64,000 bases of DNA from Inia geoffrensis (Eukaryota > Chordata > Mammalia > Artiodactyla > Iniidae): assembly GCA_036417435.1 (NCBI GenBank), contig CM070903.1, positions 5,448,501-5,512,500 on the forward strand, given 5' to 3'. The notes under the pieces were generated by a model that ran no database searches, had not been told where the DNA came from, and saw only the letters and a list, made by a program, of their open reading frames with translations. The translations under genes and the position numbers were made by a program. Within the stretch, counting starts at the first letter, position 1, and each line of letters begins with the position of its first letter. Positions 53,590 to 64,000 of this stretch are shown one piece after another.

Positions 53590-54080
53590 TTTCTGAGGTA
53601 GGTGCTGTGTCCAATCCATCTTTCCATCTCCCAGCTCCCGGCACAGCGCATGACATGCATAGCCACTCACTGTTTGTGGAGTGAATACACAAATTAATTT
53701 TGGTTTTATTGTGGTAAAATGTCAAAACATAAAAGGTGGCATTTTTAAGTGTTCGATGCAGTGGCATTAAGTCCATTCACATTGTTGTGAGACCATCACC
53801 ACCATCCATCTCCAGAGCTCTTTTCTTGGAAAACTGAAACTCTGTGCCCATGAAACACTACCTCCCGTTCTCCCTCCCCCACCCCCTGGCAACCACCCTT
53901 CTCCTTTTTGTCTCAGTGAATTTGACTATTCTAGGAATCTCATAGATATCACCAGAATAAGACAGTGTTATCTTTCTGTGCCTGGCTTTTTTCACTGAGC
54001 GTAATATGTTCAGGGTGCATGTGTGTTGTAGCATGTGTCTGAATTTCCTTCCTTTTTAAGGTTGAATAACATTCCTGAAC
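53590..54080 (-). mobile_element. L2-like scrap followed by an old L1 (L1M-type) 3' end
   Basis: 53590-53695 resembles an L2 terminus ('cccggcacagcgcatgacat', 'tttgtggagtgaatac'). From 53695, 'tttattgtggtaaaatgtca', 'gagaccatcaccaccatcca' and 'ccaccccctggcaaccaccc' are the antisense L1M 3' region. Confidence 0.75.
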
Positions 54081-55354
54081 TAATTTAGTAATTACTTTTT
54101 AATTAAAATGACATGCTTTCCCAAGTCTAGAGTCTGTAGGGGACCCAGAGGCCCAGTCGCACCATAGACACTGAGGATGATTAATGGTGGGCAGACAGGG
54201 GGAGAGCAGGTGTGTGGCTCACAGATGGGCCTCCATCTCTGCAAAATATCAAGTCGTGTGTTCTGCTGTTTATATGTCAACAGCAGCGCCTCTGGAGTTG
54301 AAGTAAAGACTTAGAGGTAATATGCTTAGATATGGGTTTCAGAACTTGTGTGAGTTCCTTATCTGGTTTCAAACATGCTGTTGACTCTCACCTGCTGAAT
54401 CCTACCATCAGATCCCACCATCAAAGTCCAGAGATGCAGAGCAGTGTAGAGGACACGGTGGGTGGCCCTCTACTCAGAGGCCATTCACTGAGGACCCTGT
54501 GTAGGTTCTGATCCTTTGGGCATCAGCCCTGACATACCACCACATTCAGCAAAGAGAGACAAAATTCTTGCTGAAAGTGTGCCCATATTTCACTCGAAGA
54601 TGAAGGGCTTCTTTATTTTTATTCATTCATTCATTTCTTGATTTGCTGTAGGACTCCCAATTGCTCTTTTGACTCCAACAAGCTAGAGAGAGCCAGCAGG
54701 GAACACCGGCAGCTCACCCTCATTCTGTCTTCCCAGTCGTCTCTTTATCTCTAAAGTAAAAGCCCCAACCTGGCTTATTTGTAATTAGTCCTGAGTGACT
54801 GAGGCTTAGAGGAGCGAGCCTGTGTTTGTGGATCGTGGGTGCCATATTACTCTCCATCCTCCCAGCCCACGAATTAAGTCCTATAAAAAAGGAGGAGTTA
54901 CTATCCCAAACACAGTATCCATTGAATACTCTGTAGGATGGAATATAAATAATTTCCCAAGGGATTTCCAGTCTCTCCCTGCATAGAATAATGGGATTCA
55001 ACTATCCAGGACCTTCTCAACAAGAGCCTTTCAAAAAATACCTGAGCGAGATCAAACTAATCAGAAAAGGTGGGAAATAACTGAATTTCTCACCTCCTTG
55101 ATATCTTACAACCACGAGCAGGTGTTTCTGTGCGGCCTTTAACCATATTAAAAAAACATTGTAAATCTAGAAATATGATTATCACAAGGTGCCTGTGGTC
55201 TCCTGGGAAGCACCACTTATTAAGCTTTGCAGAGAGGACCCAGAACTCCAGAGCTGTCCTCAATAACATGAAGTGAACCAGAATCAATTTTCTTCCATCT
55301 CTAGAACCACATTTTTGCTATTCATCTACTTCAAATATCATTTAAGACCACGAG

Positions 55355-55445
55355 GCCTATTTTTAATAGACTTTATTTTTTAGATCAGTTTTAGGTTGAC
55401 AGCAAAATTGAGTGTGAGGTACAGAGACTTCTCATACGATACCTA
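55355..55445 (-). mobile_element. Old L1 3'-UTR fragment, antisense
   Basis: 'agatcagttttaggttgaca' then 'gcaaaattgagtgtgaggta' match the antisense end of old L1 copies. Confidence 0.7.
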
Positions 55446-57559
55446 TTTTTAAAGTAAAATAATACCATTACAAGTAAAGAGGAGAGAGAACTAATACACG
55501 TGTCTTCAGAGGTGAAGACTTAAAAAATTCCATCTACTATTCTGTTTTTTTCCCGTGCAATGAATAAAGAGCTATAAGTTACTGGAAAGGGGGAATTTTT
55601 CCCATCTTTAGTGTCTGCGATTTAATTTTAAGTCAGAAAACGATGCTATCAAATTTCTGAGGCTTTTACTTTTCTGCCAGTGTATCGAAAGAAACACCAG
55701 AGGGCAGTCCTAGTTCTGTGTATTTTTCCTGCTCGTGTATCTGAGTTTTTTTTTCCTTTGAAATGACTTCGTAGTCGAATGTAGAACATGGGAAGATAAA
55801 TTAGGACACAGCATACTCTGTAATTTAATCTTCTTTATGAGAGTCCCTCCGCTAACCTCCTTACTGATGTAAATTTTCTCTCAAGATCCTCAATTCATGC
55901 CCCTTCCTTGTGAAAGTGCCTTGTTAAAAGACACAGGCTCTTTTCTCTAATATGTACGATGCATTGTCTGATTATAGGCATTTGTTTCACGGTGTTCTCT
56001 CAGGTCAGCTTAGTAAAAGGCGTCAGAATATGAAACTTTGTATGTTGCCAGACAAGAAACAGGAAATTTGTCTCAAGGCTGGCTGTCTAAAAGTGGTGCT
56101 TGGTAAACATTAATCTCACTGTGAGGGACCAGCTAATGCAAAGAGACATCAACCTTCCCAGTCAGAGCGAAACCTCAAATCCGTTTGATTAAGGAATTCA
56201 TCATATAATTTTTGGAACCATGGCTATTACTTTTAGTATATAATGGTTTGGATGATCAATTCTTACACTATGAGAAGCAATGGAAATCCAAAGTAATGAG
56301 CTAACCTTGTAAGGTCCCAGGTAGAAAGTAGTTAACCTGGATTTCCTCTCTAACGACCCTCCCTACTTAAAAGCAGACTGTGAAAAATGTTATATATTAC
56401 ATAAGCACTAGGAGGTAGAAATTGTCTGTTCTGCAAGGCTAAGCTGATGGACATAGAAATGTGAAATTAGGTAGCACAAACTTCTCATTAATGAAGAATA
56501 AAAGTCAGAAGGTCTAAAAAATTATATCAGTGAGCTCTGATCCACCTCAGTTATTCCAGTTTCAGAAGATAATGTTAGCCAGTTCCTGCACAAAGTAGAG
56601 CTCAGTAGATGCTGCGGAATGAGCAAATGAGACTCTACAGTGGAGCCCACAACTAAGAATTAAGCAAGTCTTCTAGGAAGCAAAGAAAGTAGCCTCTACC
56701 AGGTCCAGACAACATTCAAGCCAAGGTAGCAGGTGTGTGTTTGCCTCCCAACCCTCCCTAGACAGCATTCCCTAAAGCTATAGTGGGGCTGAGGACAAGA
56801 CAGAGTGGCTTTAGAGAGCCACAAATAGTCAGGAATCTCAAGTCAAAAAAATGGTGCAATAACAGAATCAGGGAAGTAGTATCTAATGTGACCACCTGAA
56901 TTTATAATGATGCTCATCATAATATTGATTGTTCCTCTCTCAGAAGTCACCATGGGCCTCTTGGTTGTAAAATTCCATTGCCTCTTAGGAAGAAGTAATG
57001 CTCTTCCTATTTTAAGTTGTAGCATCACAAGCTATTATATAGTTATTTGTTTTTCTTAGCTTCCATTAGCCTTTTATTCTTTCTCCTTTGTTCTCCCTCT
57101 CCCTCAACACCCCACCCTTAAATTTAGGCATTTTTCAATACTCTACCTTCTTTTCATATTCTTTACTATCTCCCTGAATAATTGAATCTATTCTCATAAT
57201 TTAACTATCATCTGAAGTTAAGGGGTTCAAAAGGTTTATCTCTAACCCTGACAATCTTAGAGAACCAATCAGTCCTATATTGTCAACTTCCTACCATCCA
57301 TGTCTTCTTGGAGACCCCACATCCAACATGTCCAGGACAAAATTCATTCTTGCCCCCCCTTCTGTTCCTGTTTCTCAACTAAGCTAATGATTACCTTTGA
57401 CTAGGCTAATGATTACCTTAGACAAAGCTAAGCCTTAGATTACCTTTGACTCCTGTTCTCCCTTTCCACTCATTATCTGATTTGTTTCCAAATCATTTCT
57501 TCATTTACCCAGCAAATCTCTGTAGAGGGCTACCCTGTGCCAAGGGCTGAGCCAGAGTC

Positions 57560-57910
57560 GGAGGTGTATCAGTCAGGAGAAGCTGAGTTATGCTGTGTAA
57601 CAAGCATGCCTTAAAAGCTCAGTAATTTCCACCAATAAAAGCTTTATTTTTCTTTCACATTCATGTTCATTGTGAGTTGGTGGTAGCTCTGATCCATGTT
57701 ATCTTCACTCCAGGAAGGACCCATATGGGTTTTATGGCAGAGGGAAAGAAATCTCTGGAGGGTCTGACATAGGCATTAAATGCTCCAGCACAAATCAATG
57801 GCTAGAATCCATCACATAGCCTCACTCAACCACAAGGGAACCAGGAATACAATCTGAACACATACCCAAAAGACAGGCAAACCAGAATGTTTGGAGAACA
57901 ACTCTAATAT
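57560..57910 (+). mobile_element. Ancient interspersed repeat, family not assigned
   Basis: 'gtatcagtcaggagaagctg', 'tgatccatgttatcttcact', 'tggcagagggaaagaaatct' and 'acaagggaaccaggaataca' follow, in order, a recurrent old mammalian repeat that I recall but cannot name with confidence. Confidence 0.6.
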
Positions 57911-58219
57911 AACCATGGGACTGCAATGACAAAGGATAGAGTGTCTTTCTTTGAGAAGTTCCTAGTTCTAGGGAGGGCAGAAAATACTAGAGATGGTCAC
58001 TGCTCTGTGTGGCGTGGCAAATGACACAACAGTGGCATGGACAGCACTGGATGACACAGGAGTCAGGTAGGAGGGTGTTACTCAAATAATCAGGTCGGAG
58101 ACTGTTACTTAGGTCGTATATACAGGCCTGACTTGCAGGAGGGGAAGAATTGTACCTGATGAGAGGGTTTTATGACCAAGGGAAATAGCACCTGCAGAGT
58201 GACATTGTGTCATGAAGAG

Positions 58220-58560
58220 TCTTTCTCCACAGCATCTTTCTAATCCTCTCCCTTCCTTTCACTCCCACCACCGTTCCCTTGGTTCAAGTCCTTGCTTGGG
58301 AAACCAGACTAGGGCAGAAGCCTTTCCACTACCCATATCCATTTCCTTCCACTGTCTGCATCACTGTCATAATTATTCTTCCAAATTCTTTGTCCGATCA
58401 TGTCATGCCCTTGTGCAAATTTCTTGGATAACTTCTCCCTTTTTACCTAAAAAATGTTCAAAATTCTCAAGATGACCTGTGCAGATTTCCATAACCCAGC
58501 TCCAATGGCTGTTCAGTCTCCTATTCTACTAACCTTCCTCCATCCAAAATCTAAGCCACA
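58220..58560 (+). mobile_element. L2 relic
   Basis: 'cttccactgtctgcatcact', 'ttctccctttttacctaaaa' and 'cctgtgcagatttccataac' resemble the L2 3' half ('ctccccattgccctcaggat', 'tccacaatctggccccaacc'). Confidence 0.55.
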
Positions 58561-58570
58561 CTGTGTCTCC

Positions 58571-58632
58571 TGTGTGTGTGTGTGTGCGTGTGCATGTGTG
58601 TGTTGTGTGTGTGTATTGTGTGTGTGTATTAG
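58571..58632. repeat. TG-rich microsatellite
   Basis: Interrupted (TG)n with CA, TA and TT breaks. Confidence 0.9.
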
Positions 58633-58689
58633 GTCCTCCTCCTCCTTGTCTTTTTCCTCTCATCCTCCCATGTAATTATGTTTATTCTT

Positions 58690-58795
58690 AAGGCTCAACT
58701 TAGATGCCACATTATTTATTCTAACATTTTTGAGCACTTGCCATATTCTAGCTGCTATGTGTTAAATGCTTTCTGCTTATAGCTTCCAAACTTGT
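58690..58795 (+). mobile_element. Possible MIR fragment
   Basis: 'tttgagcacttgccatattc' followed by 'tagctgctatgtgttaaatg' is similar to the MIR 5' half. Confidence 0.55.
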
Positions 58796-61700
58796 TTTTT
58801 CATGACTCACAATCGGAAATATATTTTATGATCGCACTCCAGTACACACACACAGCAAAAGCCTTGTAAACAAAACTTCATTTGCTACACATGATGCACT
58901 CTGATATTTTCTGTTATATTGGATTTGTTTCTCTTCTTTTATTTTTTAAATGATTTCCAGGCCCACTAAATTGCTTCTATGGACCACATTTTTAAAAATA
59001 CTGCTTTCATCAGTTAATTCTGATGATTACCTTATGCAAGAGGGGTTGTTTTTATTCTCTTCTCTGTGCTGGTGCTGACATGGAGACTGTGCAGCCTGCC
59101 CAGAACCACGCAGCTTAGCAAGGTAAAGACAGGGTCTGTAGCCCACAGGGGTCTGAGCTCAGGAACCAGGCTCTTCACCCTAACAGCCTACTGCCTTCCC
59201 CGGGGATGCTGGCCCCATCTCGCCTCAGCATCCCCAGCACTGATTTTTAACCTCTCTTTGACATAACGATAATCTCTTGCATCACTGTTGGAGGGGGGCA
59301 TAGCGGAGCCCCCACAGTGGCACGTCAGTTTCTTAAATACAGGAACCACAGTTAGTTACTGTTATACCTTTGGAAACCCTGGTATTATGGTGACATAGTA
59401 GATGTTCAGCAAATGCTATGTTGAATTAAATTTTATGGATGATGGCTATGAGTCAACCAACAGAGGTTAAACTGTATAATGAAGTTTCTACTTAATAAGG
59501 CAGGAAAAGTGTGTTATATACTTTGGGATGCTTTCCATCCCCTAAGGATTTAGATAAAATGCCTGTGCTTTTGAATCACTGACATGGAAATCATTCTGCC
59601 ACAGTTCAAGCTAAATGGCTTATTGCTAGACCTCTTTATTCTGTAATGGCAAAGCTGTAAATTATGGAGTTGCTAAAAGTCATCCAAAGAATACACAGTC
59701 ATGTTTCACATACATATACGCAATTAATCACATGTCAGCAGATCTATTTTGGGCATCTCTGTGTGACAGGCATGCATTAGGCTCTCTATGCTCTTGAGAT
59801 TAACTGAGCTCTGCTCTAGCACTCAGCATCTTATCATATGACTGGGAGAAAACTAGAAACGTTTCCTTGAGACAGACCTACAGCTAAGCATATGAAAACC
59901 AACTCTGGTTTTATAAAATTTCTGGGGAAGTATCAATATATTCTTGAGCTTCCTTAGAAATATCTCAGTATTTCATGGCCAGTTCTGATGAAATATGTTC
60001 TAAATCTGCTTTAAATTTTTTGTGCTGCAATTTACATATATTTATTAGACTCCAACTCTTTGGGGAAGTGAGGGGAAGTACATGCTATCTTTTATAATCT
60101 AGTTCTTTAAAAAGATGAAGAACAATAATCTAGTTCTTTATCTGTCCTCAATGAACCAGCCAATAACTGCTCAGTATTTCTGTTAAGTCCATATTTTAAT
60201 TTTTTTTAAATCGTCATCTGTGGTGCTTCAGTATCACTGGGCATCAAGTGAAGCTGTCCAGTTGCTATAATAGGTCAAAATGCAGGTGACCCCTATGCTA
60301 TGCTTGGCCTTTAAAATCCTGAGCCTGATTTTGGACTTTATTGAACAAAGGGAAGCAGAATCATTTATTCAAATGGAATTTCTGTACAGAAACAAGCCCT
60401 TAAAATCACTCTTCAAGCCCAGTCTCACAAGATTGCCTGCCCAATTTTGCAGATAAATTGCCAATACACATTCTGGCTTTGAACTGCCATTCATTCAGAC
60501 TAGACAGCGGTGTAAACTTCTCCACTGCTTCTTACTGCTTCCAAAGTAGCCACAGATGAAAATGCCCTTTTGATCAACTAGCTTTTGGAGTTTTTGAAAG
60601 ATTCCAGCTTTGAAAACATATCATCTTTTTGACTCGGTCTGATACAGACATGGGGTACTCTTTAAGGAAATAAATGGCTTCAGATCATTTTCAATTAAGA
60701 ATTAAGAATGGCTATTTTTTTTCCAAAACTATATATTATACCTCTATTACCTAGAACAGCCTTTCTCACAATTTCTTTCTTATATTGTGAGAAGTTATGT
60801 AATGCTAAACCAGTTCTTTTGTGCAAAATTTGTTGAATAGCTGATAGCAATCAAGTTAAATTAATAAAGCCTTTTTACAGAGAGATCATTTGTATGGCAG
60901 ATGGTATGACAACAGGGAAAGGATAAGACAAAACTGTAGTAAATGGAGGTGATTTTGGTTGAAAGAGAGTGGGAAATAATAGAGTGATCTTGGTAAAGTA
61001 CAGAGGAAACCACCAAAATTGACTAAGATAAAACAAGTAGCTTTAATATGCTATTATTTCTATGAGAGCTGGCCATCTTAGTCTATTCCATTAGGAAGAT
61101 CTTTGTGCTGTATTATCTTCTTCTAGAGATGAAAATAATGAAATAAAATGGAAATCAGATCAAAATACATACAAATCTTAAAAAGAGGCAAATCTTAAAT
61201 TGATCCAGCTGTTTATTCTTCATGTAATTGAGGCTATTTCTCTGCCACTAAACAGAAAGATTTTATATGCTCTGAAAGAGTCATTGCCCTATAATTAAAA
61301 GAGCTATTATTTTGTTTATTCTGCTTTGGAGGTTTTCTTAATCACTGCTGTGAACATTCTATCTATGAAATCATAGCATTCAATTTTTTTTTTAAATAGG
61401 ATGTTAATAATTAGATGTTAAAACTTTTTAAAGTACATATTTCTTTGATAGAATTAGTGTTTCATTAAAAACTTAATTGAAATTTTTTAAAGTGGAATTC
61501 TGTTTATATCCATCAGAAATGCTGAATAATTTGATCTGAGCAGCCTGAAACTCCATAGTCATCCTCTACACATTTTTTTCTGTTGTGCTCAAATAAATTA
61601 TAAGTCATTATTAAAGTCACTAAGACAACAGACATTTCCTCAGTCCATTCCAAAGAGTGGTTAATGGGTCCCAACCCTGCAATGCTCTAGCCTAGGATCC

Positions 61701-61808
61701 CTGGGGGTTAAGTGGAGGGTGGAGGGTGAGGCAAGGCCCACTCAGAGAGCCTGAAGCATCCATAGGGGAGTGATGGTAAGAACATGCAAGATTATAATCC
61801 AAAGGGCA

Positions 61809-61959
61809 CTCTAGGATTGACCCCATACTAGGACACAAAGCTAGCCTCAACATATTTAAGAGTATGGGAATTATTTCAAACATCTTTTCTGACCACACCT
61901 GCATGTAACTAGAAATCAATCACAGAAAAGAAATGAGAAAAAAACTATTACATGGAGGC
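61809..61959 (+). mobile_element. Internal L1 ORF2 fragment flanked by 14-bp direct repeats
   Basis: 'actaggacacaaagctagcc' to 'aactagaaatcaatcacaga' matches the endonuclease-to-RT stretch of L1 ORF2, sense. taatccaaagggca occurs perfectly at 61795-61808 and 61960-61973. There is no 3' UTR or terminal A tail. An internal A-rich stretch (about 61925-61946) lies near its end. Confidence 0.75.
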
Positions 61960-64000
61960 TAATCCAAAGGGCAATAATGATAAGGACCCTAAGGGACATA
62001 TAAGCAAAGGGAAGATATAACACCTGATTGAGGGGATTAAAGAAGGGCTTTACAAGTTCATCTGTTCAGCTAAATAGTGTAAGAGATTTGAAAATGGATT
62101 CAGCCACTATTGGGTAAACATCCAGTTTTATAGAAATTACTAAAGAGCATTTAAAGTAGCTCATTATGGCTAATTTTATCTTATTTACTCGTTAAAAAGT
62201 ATCTTAGACATGAAAGGAAAAACAATACACCAGCATCCCAAGACAAGGCTAATTCTGGAGTGAAAGTAGGACTGGAAGATGCTGTTCCTCACCTTTTCAT
62301 GGGGTGATATTAAAGCACTAGGATAAGACTAACCTAAGCAACCTTCACATCATTTTGAGGAGGATACTATTGAGTTCCTCAGAAATGCATGACTCCACCC
62401 ACCAGACCTAAAGCCATAACACAGAAAGGCAGAACACTGAAAATGTGAGCTCTCTGGCTTGGGTGTCAAAAGGTGAATATCGTTAGCTGTATTTTCCACT
62501 CTGGGTACAATTTTAAGGAGGCAAGCATGTCAGAAGCCTTGTAAAAATTTGCTATAAATATTTTTTTAAATCAAATTTAAAAAATGAAGTTCCCATTTAT
62601 TTTCCTAGGCATTTTACAAATGTGAATTCATGTCCTTGACTATTACAGGGATAGTTTTAGGAAGGGAATTCAAACGATTTTATTTCTAGATTTTAGTAAG
62701 AATTTGTCAGTTGCCTTATTTTAATTTTTCCTCCATTTTCCAAACCATGGTTATATCTCCTTCCTTGACGAGCAAACTTACCTTATAATCTATACAATGG
62801 AATTGAATTCAATAAGTGTCTTTGAATTCAAACTCAGCAACTATTTATGAGCTTTTATTATTACTGGGCATGGTATTAAGAGCATCTGCGCAGCCCAAAG
62901 GAAAGATCTGTAGTCCAGCGAGCTTGTATGTACCTGTTGTCAAGCCTCATCGTACACATGTTTCTAATCACATCAGCCTCCACACTTCCAGTGCAATGGT
63001 GTTGGCATAATGCCCCAACTACCTCCCAGAGCAAAAACCCATGAACGTTCGATTTGAAGCACGATATTTGCAATAGCTCAATAGATAAACTACTGACACA
63101 TTTTATGATTTAAGGGTGTGTCTGGAAAGAATACCGAAGTCTTCCCTCAAGAAAACTCTGGACTGTCCCTGTTACGTGACACCAGCTAAAGAGAACAACC
63201 CTGTTCTTATTCAGCAATCGCTGATGGACCAAGAAATACATAACTCGGCTGCCACTTGGAGGACTGCAACTGCGAGTGATTAATTAATAATCAATGTCAG
63301 TTAACTCTGGATTCTGATAGAAGCAGCATGTTTAAATCCTTCTTAGATGAGAAAGAACCACCTTTTCTCAAATGGCTAACAGGAATTTATGATGGGTGCG
63401 GAATATTGGCCACCCCAATCCACGAATGCCCTGTCTGCTCCATCATGCTGGCACCGACCAGAATTAAAAATGAGCTGTGGGGCAGAATTTCCCATCAAGA
63501 ACCAAGCATACACAAGTCATATACCTGGCATCAGAGCTTTCTTAATGTTGCTTGGTTTTGTATTCCCACAGGTCATGAAGTAACACAAGCCTTCCCTTAA
63601 AACAAAGGTTTAGCCCAACTATAGTAATCCATTCAAGTTTAATTCATATTGTAGGAATAATAAAATCTTCTAGAATGGCTAATATCTCTGTCCTGACTCT
63701 GAGACTAGAGAGTTAAAGATATACCAGAAGAAAATTAAATATTTAGATATTTAAATATAGAGAAAAGTGTCTTTCTCCCCCTCCCCATAAATTTCTTCTT
63801 TTGACAAATTTGATTCATTCATCCCTGAGAAACTACACTGAGAGTTTGTGTTTCTTTATGCTACCATTTCCTATCTTGTTGCCCTTAGAGTGTAGCTCTG
63901 CTTTGTTATTTTCTATTCTATTTTCCATTCTATCCCTCCATGCCCATTTAATGCTTCAAAGTCTTTGAAGGATCAGCCCCGCTGAAGTATCAGGAAAAAT

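Overview
The window is nuclear DNA from a mammal, almost certainly a whale or dolphin. It carries six copies of the CHR-type tRNA-derived SINE abundant in cetaceans, one shorter tRNA-derived SINE, cetartiodactyl-style L1 fragments and ancient mammalian MIR, L2 and hAT debris. The ruminant (BovB/Bov-tA) and pig (PRE-1) signatures I would expect from those groups were not noticed. No prokaryotic gene, CRISPR array or stand-alone RNA gene was found.

The only host gene I can support is DSCAM (Down syndrome cell adhesion molecule), on the + strand, seen as five consecutive internal exons: 10467-10537, 33885-34125, 35892-36038, 42157-42312 and 52748-52881. They join in one open frame (749 nt), with AG/GT splice sites and matching phases throughout. 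They encode fibronectin type III domain 2 (exons a+b), domain 3 (exons c+d) and the first half of domain 4 (exon e) of the ectodomain. Domain boundaries fall at phase-1 introns, as usual for FN3 modules. Both gene ends lie outside the window. About 98.8% of the window is intron: more than 10.4 kb before exon a, then 23.3, 1.8, 6.1 and 10.4 kb, then more than 11.1 kb.

The introns hold most of the variation. Intron a-b has a 3-kb 5'-truncated sense L1 with a 13-bp target-site duplication (16871-19827), a 1.3-kb antisense L1 with a 19-bp duplication (20967-22271) and a GGT/GAT-rich minisatellite (29.5-30.0 kb). Intron b-c has a 318-bp pure-pyrimidine tract starting 327 nt after the exon b donor. 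Intron c-d has two opposed SINEs, and intron d-e has LTR-like and hAT relics with nested insertions. The last 11 kb is mostly AT-rich and repeat-poor.

I found no convincing new gene system. The observations most worth checking are oppositely oriented CHR SINEs bracketing exon a, exons b+c and exon d; the pyrimidine tract beside exon b; an antisense SINE 107 nt after exon a; an internal L1 fragment with a 14-bp target-site duplication but no 3' end; and a long minus-strand open frame at 49.6-50.15 kb that I could not identify. Repeat family names are from recall of consensus sequences, without a database search.
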